Counted from the first letter of the stretch, positions 16,431 to 25,843 are shown. The stretch is DNA of 64,000 bases from Acidimicrobiia bacterium (GCA_027494165.1 JAOSJM010000005.1:186001-250000), one strand, 5' to 3'. Notes: a model not told the origin generated them from the letters alone. Made by a program: numbers and translations.

Positions 16431-17024
16431 TCAGGCGGCAGGACCGCCGACCCCCTCCTCCCGGTCCCGTCCGAGAGCGACGAGGAAGTCCTCGTGGAGC
16501 TCCATCCACACCGTGTGGTAGGAGTCGCAGCGGGGAGAAGCCAACCACGCGTGGTCGCCCTCCTCCAGCCTCTGCCGGGCGCCACGGAGGCGCCCCGGGT
16601 AGCCGCCGAAGCGGAGCACGACCGTGCCGAGCCCCCGGAGCAACGGCGCCGCGCGGTCGTCGATCACGCCGACGCGATCGACGACCTCCCAGTCGTACAC
16701 GGGATCGGTGTGGTCGTTGGGGGCGCCGTCCCGGATCTGCCACGCGGTGCACGCCGCGAGCAGGCGGGCGTTCAGGGGTAAGAACCCCTCGAACGCCCGC
16801 TCGGTCGCCTGGTGCTCGGTGCTCCCGTCGGTGAGGCGAGCCGTCTCACGGTGAGCGCAGAGACCCTCTGCCGTCCTGACCAACCACCCGGAGCGCTCCG
16901 AGGCGTACCCCATCGCGACCAGGACCTCGGTGGCCGGGTGACCGCTCGGCACCCGGCCCCGGATCCCCAGTCGGTGGAACAGCGCCGATGCTCCCGGATC
17001 CCCGGGGATCAGCTCCTCGGTCAT
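16431..17024 (-). CDS. Conserved actinobacterial protein of unknown function
   Basis: The 197-residue product opens with LFHRLGIRGRVPSGHPATEVL, resembling a small winged-helix segment. It continues with a helical part holding GFLPLNARLL, PNDHTDPVYDWEVVDRV and DSYHTVWMELHEDFLVALG. I recall the last three as conserved in actinobacterial proteins found near PEP-utiliser genes, but cannot verify this here. It might be a regulator or partner of the swivel-domain protein encoded convergently at 13775. The ATG at 17024 follows AGGAG. It is the last gene of the minus-strand group starting at 20313. Function is not assigned. Confidence 0.6.
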   Translation of the reverse strand: MTEELIPGDPGASALFHRLGIRGRVPSGHPATEVLVAMGYASERSGWLVRTAEGLCAHRETARLTDGSTEHQATERAFEGFLPLNARLLAACTAWQIRDGAPNDHTDPVYDWEVVDRVGVIDDRAAPLLRGLGTVVLRFGGYPGRLRGARQRLEEGDHAWLASPRCDSYHTVWMELHEDFLVALGRDREEGVGGPAA

Positions 17025-17105
17025 CAGTCGCTCCTCTCGTGGCCGGTTCCGTCGGGTCGCGATGCCCTCCGGGGGCGATCGGGTCCCGGGGTTCTCACCC
17101 GAGCT

Positions 17106-17803
17106 TCACGGTCGCTCGGGCTCCACGCCCGCCAGGTACGTGGCCTCGATCTGGTCGAGGCTGCGGTCCAGCTCCTCGGCCGTCCCCTCGAGGACCACCC
17201 GACCCCGCTGCAGCACGTACCCCCGGTCGGCGACGGCGAGGGCCGCGCGGAGCTGCTGCTCGACGAGGAGGACACCGACGCCCCGGGCGGCGGCCGCGCG
17301 GATCGCGTCGAGGAGGCGCGCCACGATCAGGGGGCCAGGCCGAGCGACAGCTCGTCGACGAGCAGGACTCGCGGCTCACCCGCCAGGGCGCAGGCGAGGG
17401 CCAGCATCTGCTGCTGGCCCCCCGAGAGCACGCCGGCGGACCGCTTCAGGAGCGGTCGCAGCTCCGGGAAGAGCTCCAGCGCCTCCTCGATGGGTCCCAG
17501 GCCGAGCTGGAGGTTGCCGAGGGTGGAGAGGCCCCGGACGATGGAGCGCTCCTCGGAGACGTAGCGCAGCCCCGCGCGGGCCCGCCGGTGCAGGGGTGAG
17601 CGCACGGGCTGGCCCAGCCACTCGACCGTCCCCGACGAAGGGGGGAGCAGCCCGCAGAGCGACATGAGCGTCGTCGACTTCCCCGCCCCGTTCGCCCCGA
17701 GCAGCGCGACGATCTCCCCCTCGCCGACGTGGAGATCGAGGTCGGTGACGACCGGGACCGGACCGTACCCCGCGCTCATGCCGTGCGCGGCGAGCAGGGT
17801 CAT
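17106..17803 (-). CDS. ABC transporter ATP-binding protein, LivF-like, one frame break
   Basis: Reconstructed length is 232 residues, normal for LivF. Walker A is GANGAGKST, the signature LSGGQQQM and Walker B LLVDELSLGLAP; the second half has VLLVEQQ and ends VEPERP. A missing base in the G run at 17330-17334 stops the frame right after GLAP. Adding one base yields GLAPLIVARLLDAI, as expected for the family, so the break is probably a sequence error. The ATG at 17803 follows GGGGGAG. This is the only LivF in the window and is the natural ATPase partner of the LivHMG fusion at 7705-10479, which lacks one. Confidence 0.85.
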
Positions 17804-17870
17804 GGCCGGTGCTCCCCCGTCGGCATCGGCCCGCCTGCCGAGTGACGCAGCGCCGACCCGGCTCGACCCG

Positions 17871-18977
17871 TCAACCACCGCCGCCACCCCGGACATCTCC
17901 CTCCTGACCCCTCAGGTAGATCGGTGTGTCGGGGCCCGGGCACCGGTACGGCGTCCCCTCGCCGCAGAGGTCGTTCCGCAGGTACGTCGGCAGCTCGGGG
18001 GGGTCGTCGGCGTGGAGGTTGAAGACCTGGATCGGCAGGTTGTAGGTGAAGATGAACATGACGTTCAGGCACCCCGAGACCGCGAGGATCCGCAGGATGT
18101 TCTTCTTCGTCGTGGTCGCCTCGAGCTGGTCGACGCCGCGCTCGACGACGGAGCGGCCCCGGTCGTCGCGGAAGTACCGCAGGACTCCGGTGGCGGCCAT
18201 CATCCCGCCCCAGAGGAACGACTCGTAGATCGGGAACTGGTTCCACGTCCCGTGGAAGATCGTGAGCTCCTTGACCACCGACGCGTAGATGTACATGTGG
18301 GTCCTGACGAAGAACACCTCCAGCACGAAGTCGAAGAGGATCATCGAGGCGAAGCCCACGGTGACGAGCCCCGTCGACCCGAGGTGGGGCCAGCGCCGCT
18401 TGGCCCACCGCATGGCGGCACAGGTCATCATGCTGGCGAAGAGAAACCAGCCGTAGACGGTCCCCCCGAGGACGAGCGGTTCGGGCATGAGGTGCCCACG
18501 GGGGCTCATCCACCCCGGTGTCCGGGAGGTCCACGAGCCCAGGTTCACGAGGTAGCTGTTGTAGGAGAAGATCGGTCGCAGGTAGTTGAGCATCGGGTCC
18601 TGCCAGTACACGAGGCACCAGGCGATGAGCAGGACCGCGTCGAAGGTCAGCCGCCGTTCGCGGCGGCACTGCCGGACGACGTAGACGAGGGCGGCGACGA
18701 AGATCAGCGGGCAGACGATCTGGAGGGCGATGGCCCAGCCCTTGATGTAGCCGGGAACCGGGTCGGCCCCCGTCGAGGTGGGGGTCGCCTCCCCGCTCGT
18801 GAACCAGGTCGTGATGACGAAGATCTCGACCGCCAGGAAGAAGGCCCCGACGAGGGCCCAGCGGACGATCGGAGGCCGCTGCCTCCGGGGCTCCAGCAGC
18901 GAGGGGACCTCGGCGCCGGACCGCCCCGGCCGGGTAGCTGCACCCGCGCCGACCACTCTGGTCCCGGTCGTTCTCAT
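17871..18977 (-). CDS. AveC-like (spirocyclase-family) integral membrane protein
   Basis: A 368-residue polytopic protein with about seven hydrophobic helices. Sequence features fit the AveC-like family: WQDPMLNYLRPIFSYNSYL, VNLGSWTSRTPGWMSPRGH, PEPLVLGG, and a later helix starting FDFVLEVFF. AveC acts in spiroketal formation during avermectin biosynthesis; most actinobacterial relatives sit in lipid or steroid catabolic regions and are uncharacterised. The ATG at 18977 follows GGGGAGGGG. It lies between a solute-binding protein (43 bp upstream) and LivF (67 bp downstream), so it may assist uptake or modify the imported compound at the membrane. A second, diverged member follows the molybdenum operon at 25951. 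Confidence 0.75.
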   Translation of the reverse strand: MRTTGTRVVGAGAATRPGRSGAEVPSLLEPRRQRPPIVRWALVGAFFLAVEIFVITTWFTSGEATPTSTGADPVPGYIKGWAIALQIVCPLIFVAALVYVVRQCRRERRLTFDAVLLIAWCLVYWQDPMLNYLRPIFSYNSYLVNLGSWTSRTPGWMSPRGHLMPEPLVLGGTVYGWFLFASMMTCAAMRWAKRRWPHLGSTGLVTVGFASMILFDFVLEVFFVRTHMYIYASVVKELTIFHGTWNQFPIYESFLWGGMMAATGVLRYFRDDRGRSVVERGVDQLEATTTKKNILRILAVSGCLNVMFIFTYNLPIQVFNLHADDPPELPTYLRNDLCGEGTPYRCPGPDTPIYLRGQEGDVRGGGGG

Positions 18978-19020
18978 CCGTCCCCTCCCCTCGCCTGTCG
19001 AGCTCGGAGCCGTCTCGCGG

Positions 19021-20313
19021 TCAGAGGTTCAGCGCCTCGAGGAGGATGTCGAGGCCGTTCTGGAAGGCGGCGTCCTCGGCGTCCACCAGACCGTCGGCCG
19101 TGACCTCGATCGGCCCCCAGTAGTAGGGGTCGAAGAGCCGGTTCAGGACCTCGGAGTCGGACCGGGTGAGGTCGATGCCGTCGGGAAGCTTCCCTCCGAA
19201 GCTCCCGAGGTCGGTGGTCCGGGAGAGCTGGCCCATCACCGACGCGCTGTCCACGGGGCCCTCGATCTGCGAGATCACGGACGCGAGCGCCACCACCGAG
19301 AGCCAGGCGTTCTGGCTGACCCCTTCGAGCTGGGTCCCGGGCGCGTGCTCCGCCATGCTCTCCCGGTAGTCCGCCCACGACTCGTGCTCGGGCATCGCCC
19401 ACGGTCCGGCGGCCCTGGCTCCGACGAGGGGGCTGTCGGCGCCGCCGGTCGTCGCCAACGTCTCGTTGGTGATGGCGATCGCCGGGCCTCCGATCGCGAC
19501 CTCCTTGCCGATCTGGCGGAGCGCGGCGACGAACGGGGTGACGGTCTCCTCGTCCATGATCATCATGATGCTGTCGGTGCCGTCGGCCGCCTCGGCCGCG
19601 AGCTGGGGCCAGTTGGGGTTGGCCGCGGGGACCTCGACCGTCTTGGCCATGCTCCCGCCCTGGGACTCCAGGGCGGCCTGGACGGCAGGCAGGACGGTCC
19701 CCCCGCTGGTCACGAAGATCACGGCGGTCTCCTCGTAACCCGCCTTGGCGAGCTCGAGGGCGGCCCCGATGAAGAACACCGGGGTACCGAAGATGACGAA
19801 GGAGTTCGGGGTCGTCATCTCGACCAGGCCGAGGCTGGCGAGGGTGGGCGAGAAGTAGGCGATGCCCGCCTCCTGCAGGATCGGTACGAGCTCCTCCGGG
19901 AAGATCGCCGCCGACCCGACGACCGCCGCGACGCCCTCGTCGACGAAGCGGCGGGCGCAGTCGGCCGTCTGGGCCTTGTCGTTCTTGTTGTTGCAGTAGA
20001 CGATCGCCACCTCGTGGGTCAGGCCGTCGGCCGTGGTCACGCCACCCGCGGCGTTGAGGGTCGCCGCGGCGGCCGTCGTGCCCTCCTCGACCCCGCCGAG
20101 GCTCGGCGGGATGAGCGCGTCCGTCGAGGTGGTGGCGCCCAGGACGATCGGGTCACCGGTGAACTCGACCGCCGGCGCCGTCGAGCTCGTGCTCCCGCTC
20201 GGTGCCGTCGTCCCCGTCGTCCCGGACGAGGAGCCCTCCGACTCGTCGCCGCACCCGACCGCGGTCGAGGCCAGGGCGATCACGAGGAGTGGGGCGAGAG
20301 ACCTGATTCGCAC
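19021..20313 (-). CDS. Liv-type ABC transporter substrate-binding lipoprotein (SBP1)
   Basis: The 430-residue precursor has a signal peptide with lipobox STAVGC, then a Ser/Thr-rich tether, and a periplasmic-binding-protein-1 fold of the branched-chain amino acid class. Typical segments are TADGLTHEVAIVYCNNKND, FVDEGVAAVVGSA and GTQLEGVSQNAWLSVVALAS. It should be anchored outside the membrane and deliver ligand to the LivHMG/LivF transporter. The GTG at 20313 follows GGAGG with a 6 nt spacer. It is divergent from the Fe-S subunit gene at 20581, with two copies of the GAACTACG element between. It is a paralogue of the binding protein at 36037, which has the same reconstructed length. Confidence 0.9.
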   Translation of the reverse strand: MRIRSLAPLLVIALASTAVGCGDESEGSSSGTTGTTAPSGSTSSTAPAVEFTGDPIVLGATTSTDALIPPSLGGVEEGTTAAAATLNAAGGVTTADGLTHEVAIVYCNNKNDKAQTADCARRFVDEGVAAVVGSAAIFPEELVPILQEAGIAYFSPTLASLGLVEMTTPNSFVIFGTPVFFIGAALELAKAGYEETAVIFVTSGGTVLPAVQAALESQGGSMAKTVEVPAANPNWPQLAAEAADGTDSIMMIMDEETVTPFVAALRQIGKEVAIGGPAIAITNETLATTGGADSPLVGARAAGPWAMPEHESWADYRESMAEHAPGTQLEGVSQNAWLSVVALASVISQIEGPVDSASVMGQLSRTTDLGSFGGKLPDGIDLTRSDSEVLNRLFDPYYWGPIEVTADGLVDAEDAAFQNGLDILLEALNL

Positions 20314-20393
20314 GGGAACCTCCGGAGCACGACCACGCGAGACGACGCCGGCGTCGTCATCCCATCCAACCGGCCGAGGTCGGCCCCGGGCAT

Positions 20394-20407
20394 CCGAAGA
20401 AACTACG
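20394..20407 (+). promoter_or_regulatory. Recurrent element CCGAAGAAACTACG (site B)
   Basis: It lies 81 nt upstream of the SBP1 start in reverse orientation to that gene. It matches site D at 25844-25857 at 13 of 14 positions. The following TACGAGACC is repeated at 58951-58959. Confidence 0.5.
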
Positions 20408-20447
20408 AGACCTCTGGGCCCGTTCGCGCCGGTCGGCGCCACCGATT

Positions 20448-20461
20448 GGGGAAGAACTACG
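20448..20461 (+). promoter_or_regulatory. Recurrent element GGGGAAGAACTACG (site C)
   Basis: It ends 120 nt before the ATG of the Fe-S subunit, in the same orientation as the molybdenum operon. Together with site B, each divergent gene of this region has its own copy. Confidence 0.5.
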
Positions 20462-20580
20462 GGTTCGGGGACCACGGCGCCGGCGTAGTGTCGCGAGCCG
20501 CGGCCGCGCCGGCTCCCACGGCGGGCGCGGAACGTACGCGACGGCTGGCCGGCGGGCTCGCGCCGGCCGGGGAGGACGGC

Positions 20581-21621
20581 ATGGCCGGTCGACAGCTCGC
20601 CTTCGTGATCGATCTCAACAAGTGCGTCGGCTGCCAGACCTGTGTCGTCGCGTGCAAGGTCGACTGGACGAACGACAAGGGGATGGACGAGCACTGGTGG
20701 ATGACCGTCAGCACCATGCCCGGCCGCGGGTACCCGAGGGACTGGTCGGAGATGGGAGGGGGTCACGACGCGGAGGGCGGCATCGTGCTGGGCAAGGTCC
20801 CCGACCTCGACGACTACGGGGGCAGCTGGGAGTTCAACTTCGAGGAGGTCTTCCTCGGGGGCCGGAGCGCGACCGAACGGCCGCCGCTCGCTCCCGTCTC
20901 CCGGCCGACCTGGGGACCGAACTGGGACGAGGAGATCGGGGCCGGCGAGTGGCCCAACGCGTACTTCTTCTACCTGCCCCGGCTGTGCAACCACTGCACC
21001 TGGCCGAGCTGCGTCGCCGCCTGTCCACGCCAGGCCATCGTCAAGCGACCCGAGGACGGTGTCGTCGAGGTGTCCGACCCCCGTGCCTGCGAGACCTGCG
21101 CCGACACCCCCTGCATGGCCGCCTGCCCGTACAAGGAGATCTTCCACCACGGCACGACGGGGCACGCGACGAAGTGCCACGCCTGCGCTCCGAGGATCGA
21201 CGTGGGCGTCGCGCCGGCCTGCGTCCGCATGTGCCCGGCCCGCTGCATCTGGGTCGGGTTCCTCGACGACGAGGAGGGACCCGTGCACCAGCTCGTCGAG
21301 CGCTGGAAGGTGGCCCTGCCCCTGCGGCCCGACTTCGGCAACCGGCCCAACGTCTACTACGTGCCGCCGATCTCGCCCCCCCGCCTGGGTCCCGACGGGC
21401 GGCCCGGCCTCGACGAGCCCCGCATCCCCACCGAGTACCTGCGGTCGCTCTTCGGCCCCGAGGTGGACGCCGCGCTGGCGACCCTCCGTGCGGAGATGGC
21501 CAAGCGCCGCCGGCGGCCCAAGGAACCGTCCGCGCTCATGGACCTGCTGATCGCCAAGCGCTGGCCCGAGCTGCTCGGCCCGTTCCAGGAGGACCCCACG
21601 GCCAGGGAGCCGACCCGATGA
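20581..21621 (+). CDS. Four-cluster ferredoxin-like beta subunit of a type II molybdenum dehydrogenase
   Basis: This 346-residue electron-transfer subunit resembles NarH, EbdB, DdhB and PcrB. Cys motifs occur in order: CVGCQTCVVAC near residue 16, CNHCTWPSCVAACP, CETCADTPCMAACP, and CHACAP with CVRMCP. Characteristic family text includes KRPEDGVV and NVYYVPPISPP. The third group has Cys throughout, where NarH uses a Trp and holds a [3Fe-4S] cluster, so four [4Fe-4S] clusters are predicted. There is no signal peptide. The ATG at 20581 follows GGGGAGGA. The gene overlaps the TorD-like gene by 4 bp and leads the operon, so it should carry electrons from the catalytic subunit at 22306 to an unknown acceptor. 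Confidence 0.93.
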   Translation: MAGRQLAFVIDLNKCVGCQTCVVACKVDWTNDKGMDEHWWMTVSTMPGRGYPRDWSEMGGGHDAEGGIVLGKVPDLDDYGGSWEFNFEEVFLGGRSATERPPLAPVSRPTWGPNWDEEIGAGEWPNAYFFYLPRLCNHCTWPSCVAACPRQAIVKRPEDGVVEVSDPRACETCADTPCMAACPYKEIFHHGTTGHATKCHACAPRIDVGVAPACVRMCPARCIWVGFLDDEEGPVHQLVERWKVALPLRPDFGNRPNVYYVPPISPPRLGPDGRPGLDEPRIPTEYLRSLFGPEVDAALATLRAEMAKRRRRPKEPSALMDLLIAKRWPELLGPFQEDPTAREPTR

Positions 21622-22250
21622 CCTCCCTCGAGGTCTACGACCCGGCCGCGGAGCGCGCCGCCTGCCGCAGCGCCGTGTACGCCCTGCTCGCCGCCTGCCT
21701 GCGCGCCCCGGACCCCTCTCTGCGCACGGCGATCGCCACCGGCACCCTCCTCGGGTCCCTCCGCGAGGCCTTCGAGGGCGCCCAGTGGCCACCCTTCCCG
21801 TTCGAGCGCCTCGACGTGGGCCCCGACATCTCCCTCGAGCAGGCGTACCTGGAGCACTTCGAGCTCGGCGGCCCGGCCGGCCCTCCCGCGGTCCTGTACG
21901 AAGCCGAGCACGGGGGCGGGCGGCTGAAGGTCCTCGAGGACGTGCTGCGCTTCTACGACCACTTCGGCCTCGACCCGGCTCGAGGACCCGCCTGGCGCGA
22001 CCGCCCCGACCACGTCGCCACCGAGCTCGAGTTCCTCCACGTCCTCGGGTTCCGGGAGGCGAAGGCCCTGGAGGAGGGGAACGACCCGACACCCTTCCGA
22101 GCCGCGGCACGCGACTTCCTCCGGTTCCACGCGCTCGACGTCGTCACGGCGATCTCCGAGAGGATCGAGCCGAGGGACGTCCCCTTCTACTCGGCGCTCA
22201 CCGCCCTGGCCCGGTGGGTCTGCGCCCACGATCTCGAGGCGCTGAGTTGA
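21618..22250 (+). CDS. TorD-family molybdoenzyme maturation chaperone (copy 1)
   Basis: A 210-residue all-helical protein of the TorD/DmsD type. The signature RPDHVATELEFLHVL is present, along with FYDHFGLDPA upstream and RDFLRFHALDVV downstream. These chaperones bind the apo catalytic subunit and help insert the molybdenum cofactor. The start overlaps the stop of the Fe-S gene as ATGA at 21618-21621. It lies directly before the catalytic subunit at 22306, consistent with being its dedicated chaperone. A second, diverged copy follows the catalytic gene. Confidence 0.88.
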   Translation: MTSLEVYDPAAERAACRSAVYALLAACLRAPDPSLRTAIATGTLLGSLREAFEGAQWPPFPFERLDVGPDISLEQAYLEHFELGGPAGPPAVLYEAEHGGGRLKVLEDVLRFYDHFGLDPARGPAWRDRPDHVATELEFLHVLGFREAKALEEGNDPTPFRAAARDFLRFHALDVVTAISERIEPRDVPFYSALTALARWVCAHDLEALS

Positions 22251-22305
22251 GCCGACCCGGGCCCGGGAAGGCCGACGAGCGCCCCGGCTTCGACAAGGAG
22301 CGACG

Positions 22306-25134
22306 ATGCGCAGGGTCTCCCTGTCCCTCCACGGTCTGACCACCCAGGACGGCGAGCGTCGCGGTAGCGAGTCCTACGACCTCGTCGAGATGCGCGCGCG
22401 CCCGATCGAGTGGGACTCCGTGACGCGGGTGAGCCACGCCGTGAACTGTGGGATGAACATCGGCTGCTCGCTCGCCGCGTACACGTGGAAGGGCGTCGTG
22501 CTGCGCGAGGAGCAGTCGGCCAACTACGAGCCGCCGACGGACCCGGACATCCCCGACCGCAATCCTCGGGGCTGCCAGATGGGGGTGTGCTACTCGCACC
22601 GCATGTACGACCCCCAGCGGGTCAAGTTCCCGGTGAAGCGGGTCGGGCAGCGTGGAGAGGGCCGCTGGGAGCGGATCACCTGGGACCAGGCGCTCACCGA
22701 GATCGCCGACCGGCTGATCGACGTCCTCGTCGAGCACGGGCCGAAGACCGTGGTCAACGCCGGAGGCACCCACGGCGAGGCCGGCGGCGGGTTCGGGAAG
22801 TCGGCCTGGGCGGCGCTCATGGGCGGCGCCGGGGTGCTCGCCTCGATGCCCAACTCCGACATCGGGGACGACCACGAGGGCGCGCTGGTCACCTTCGGTC
22901 ACTCGGACTTCGTGAGCTCCGCCGAGGACTGGTACCTCGCCGACATGATCCTCGTGTGGGGGACCAACCCCGCGTACACCCAGCTCACCTGGTGCCACTA
23001 CCTGTCCGAGGCCCGCTACAACGGGACGAAGGTCGTCTCGATCTCGCCCGACTACAACGCCTCGGCGATCCACGTCGACGAGTGGGTCCCGGTCCGACCC
23101 GGCACCGACGCCGCTCTGGGGCTCGCCATGAGCCAGGTGATCGTGTCCGAGTCGCGCTACGACGAGGCGTTCGTGAGGGAGCAGACCGACCTGCCGCTCC
23201 TCGTCCGCAGCGACACGGGAAAGTTCCTCCGCCAGCGGGATCTCCAGGAGGGCGGGCGGGACCACGTGTTCTACGTCGTCGACCGCCGGTCCGGCGCGAT
23301 CGTGGAAGCTCCCCACCGGACGCTGTCGCTCGACGGCCTCGACCCCGAGCTCGAGGGCGCGTGGACGGCCACGACCGTCGACGGCGACGTCGAGGTTCGG
23401 ACCGTGTTCGGCCTGCTCGCCGAGATGCTCGACCGTGACTACACGCCCGAGCAGGCCTCGGAGATCTGCGGCGTCCCCGCCGACACGATCCGCCGCCTCG
23501 CCCGTGAGTTCGCCGCGGCGGATGGTGTCGTGAACCTCATCCACTACAACACGGGCCGCCACTACCACGGGAACCTGATCGAGCGGGCGATGATCTACAA
23601 CTGGGTCCTGTGCGGCCACATCGGGCGGCCGGGCGCCAACTACAACGCCTTCGGCGCCCTGATCACGCCGGAGTCCGCCGAGGGGTCCCTCCTCGACGCC
23701 ATCGCCGAGACGGCGATCTTCCACCCGCGCTACGAGGAGTGGCAGGAACGGAACTTCAGCGACTACCGGATCCGGCGGGAGTTGTTCGCCGAGCTGGTCT
23801 CGCAGTTCATCCAGGAGACCTCGCTCTTCTACTACTTCCACACCGGGCTGCTGGAGCTGAGCGCGCGGGAAGGGAGCTGGGACCCGTACCTGAAGCGGAC
23901 CGTCCAGGAGTACGTCGACGAGGCCCTGGCGTCGGGGACGCGTCCCGTCCAACCGGCGCCCGGGACCGACCCCAAGGCGTTGTTCGTCTGGGGAGGGGAT
24001 CCGATGCGGCGGGCCCGGGCGAACCAGCTCCTCGTCGAGAACCTCTTCCCGAAGCTCGACCTCGTCGTCACGACCGACTGGCGGTGGTCCGGGACGGCGG
24101 CCTACTCCGACTACGTCCTGCCGGCGTGCGGGCTCTACGAGCACACCAAGGGGTTCGTCGCCTTCACGCTCTTCACCCAGCCGATCGGTCACTTCTCGTT
24201 CAAGGCCGCGGACCCGCTGTACGAGAGCCGGTCCGACTTCTGGATCGGGGTGATGCTGCTCAAGAAGCTCGCCGCCCGGGCGCGGGAACGGGAGATCGGC
24301 GCGTTCAGCGACCCGGTGACCGGCGGCGAGCACCGCCTCGACCACATCGACGACCTCATCACCGACAACGGGCGCTACTCGGAGGACGACGAGGAAGCCG
24401 TGGCCCGCGACCTCTACGAGTCGACCGTCAACGTCGTCCAGGGGCCCTGGGAGGAGCTCCGGAACCGGGGGTGGGTCGCGTTCACGTCGCCCGGCCGGGA
24501 ACCGTTCTCGGCCGACCACCCCGGCGGGCTCCGTCCCGGGGAGCCCGCGCTCCCCCTCACCCGTCACGTCCAGGGCAAGGAGCCCTACACGACCTCGACG
24601 GGTCGGATCCAGACCTACGTCGACCACGACTGGTACCTGGAGCTGGGCGAGGCGCTCGCGTGCCACAAGGACCCGCCGCGCGCGGGCGGGGACCATCCGA
24701 TCGTGCTCAGCGGCGGCCACGCTCGCTGGAGCATCCACACCCTCTGGGCGGAGAACCCCCTGATGCTCCGTCTGCAGCGGGGGGAGCCGGTGATCGTGCT
24801 CGGCGACCAGGACGCCAGCGAGCGTGGCATCGCCGACGGCGACCTCGTCGAGGTGTTCAACGACGTGGGCCGCTTCACGATCCAGGCGGCGGTGACCCCC
24901 CGCGTCCCCCGGGGCTTCGCCGCCGTCTACCACCAGTGGACCAACGCGCAGTTCCGGGACGGGAACCACTTCAAGCAGGTGATGCCGAGCCCGTTCAACC
25001 CGATCGAGTTCGCGCCGGTGACCTTCGCCGAGCATCCCAACCTGACCTGGGACCTGTTCTCCGGCTCGCCCGGCTCGAACGATCGGGACACGCGGGTGGA
25101 GATCCGCCTGGCGGCGCCGAGCGCGCCGTCCTGA
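22306..25134 (+). CDS. Molybdopterin dehydrogenase catalytic (alpha) subunit, type II DMSO-reductase family
   Basis: A 942-residue enzyme expected to bind bis-MGD molybdenum and an N-terminal [4Fe-4S] cluster. SHAVNCGMNIGC provides His and two Cys, and NPRGCQMGV a further Cys. Asp188 in DIGDDHEGALVTFG aligns with the Mo-binding Asp of NarG and other type II members. Later landmarks are WGTNPAY, FVWGGDPMRR, TTDWRWSGTAAYSDYVLPA, and a C-terminal MGD domain with LSGGHARWSIH. Relatives hydroxylate ethylbenzene, cymene or steroid side chains with water, or reduce oxyanions. The catabolic setting favours hydroxylation, as inference. The N-terminus MRRVSLSLHG is not a twin-arginine signal, unlike most type II enzymes. 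The ATG at 22306 follows AGGAG. Confidence 0.92.
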   Translation: MRRVSLSLHGLTTQDGERRGSESYDLVEMRARPIEWDSVTRVSHAVNCGMNIGCSLAAYTWKGVVLREEQSANYEPPTDPDIPDRNPRGCQMGVCYSHRMYDPQRVKFPVKRVGQRGEGRWERITWDQALTEIADRLIDVLVEHGPKTVVNAGGTHGEAGGGFGKSAWAALMGGAGVLASMPNSDIGDDHEGALVTFGHSDFVSSAEDWYLADMILVWGTNPAYTQLTWCHYLSEARYNGTKVVSISPDYNASAIHVDEWVPVRPGTDAALGLAMSQVIVSESRYDEAFVREQTDLPLLVRSDTGKFLRQRDLQEGGRDHVFYVVDRRSGAIVEAPHRTLSLDGLDPELEGAWTATTVDGDVEVRTVFGLLAEMLDRDYTPEQASEICGVPADTIRRLAREFAAADGVVNLIHYNTGRHYHGNLIERAMIYNWVLCGHIGRPGANYNAFGALITPESAEGSLLDAIAETAIFHPRYEEWQERNFSDYRIRRELFAELVSQFIQETSLFYYFHTGLLELSAREGSWDPYLKRTVQEYVDEALASGTRPVQPAPGTDPKALFVWGGDPMRRARANQLLVENLFPKLDLVVTTDWRWSGTAAYSDYVLPACGLYEHTKGFVAFTLFTQPIGHFSFKAADPLYESRSDFWIGVMLLKKLAARAREREIGAFSDPVTGGEHRLDHIDDLITDNGRYSEDDEEAVARDLYESTVNVVQGPWEELRNRGWVAFTSPGREPFSADHPGGLRPGEPALPLTRHVQGKEPYTTSTGRIQTYVDHDWYLELGEALACHKDPPRAGGDHPIVLSGGHARWSIHTLWAENPLMLRLQRGEPVIVLGDQDASERGIADGDLVEVFNDVGRFTIQAAVTPRVPRGFAAVYHQWTNAQFRDGNHFKQVMPSPFNPIEFAPVTFAEHPNLTWDLFSGSPGSNDRDTRVEIRLAAPSAPS

Positions 25135-25149
25135 CGAGAGGAGACACCC

Positions 25150-25815
25150 ATGTTCGCCGTGGCCCTGTCCGGCGACGCCCTCCTGGGCGGCCAGGGATCC
25201 GAGGAGATCCGTGAGCCCGGCGCGGCGGCGCGCAGCACGCTCTACGGCTGCCTGGCGCGCCTGTTCCTCGGTGGCCCCGACGGGCCGCCGGACGCCCTCG
25301 ACGACGACCGACTGACGGCCCGGATCCAGGAGGCATCCGGGGACCTCCCCTACCCGTTCGAGATCAGCGGGCCTCCCGCCGCCCCCCACCCACGCCAGAG
25401 CCGTGACGCGGAGCTCGCCCGGCTCGTCGCCCCGGGAGCGAGCGAGGTCCCGATCATCGAGGCGCGGGCCCACCTCGACGACCAGGTCGTTCGCGAGGTC
25501 GAGCAGTACTACGCGCACTTCGGCCTCTCCGTGGAGGACCCTCGCGACCTCCCCCTCGACCATCTCGCCACGGAGCTGGCGTTCATGAGCGAGGTCACCA
25601 GGCGGGAGGCGACGGCGGTCGGGAACCGCTCGCTCCAGGTGCTCCGACGCGCGGGGTGGGCGTTCCTCGGCCGTCACCTGACGGTCTGGGTGCCACGGAT
25701 GGTCGAGCAGATCGCCGAACGGCAGCCCGACGTCTTCTTCGAGTGGACCACCGACCTGCTGGGCCGCTTCGTCGCGGCCGATGCCGACCACGTCAAGGGG
25801 CTCGTCGCCGGCTGA
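25150..25815 (+). CDS. TorD-family molybdoenzyme chaperone (copy 2)
   Basis: This 221-residue protein has the TorD fold signature in YYAHFGLSVEDPRDLPLDH followed by LATELAFMSEV. It starts with ATG after GAGAGGAG, 15 bp beyond the catalytic subunit stop. It differs strongly from copy 1 outside the signature and ends in a distinct helical tail. Having two chaperones around one catalytic gene suggests one may serve the orphan molybdenum subunit at 4637, or that the two act at different maturation steps. Both options are inference. Confidence 0.85.
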   Translation: MFAVALSGDALLGGQGSEEIREPGAAARSTLYGCLARLFLGGPDGPPDALDDDRLTARIQEASGDLPYPFEISGPPAAPHPRQSRDAELARLVAPGASEVPIIEARAHLDDQVVREVEQYYAHFGLSVEDPRDLPLDHLATELAFMSEVTRREATAVGNRSLQVLRRAGWAFLGRHLTVWVPRMVEQIAERQPDVFFEWTTDLLGRFVAADADHVKGLVAG

Positions 25816-25843
25816 GTCGTTCCGCGCCCCGGCACGACGAACA

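Noticed and set aside
22306-22340. Twin-arginine signal at the start of the catalytic subunit (MRRVSL)
   Set aside because: There is no RRxFLK motif or following hydrophobic helix. The Fe-S ligands begin after a polar stretch.
22521-22530. An extra AACTACG match
   Set aside because: It lies inside the catalytic subunit coding sequence, lacks the G-rich left side and the preceding purine, and encodes conserved residues.
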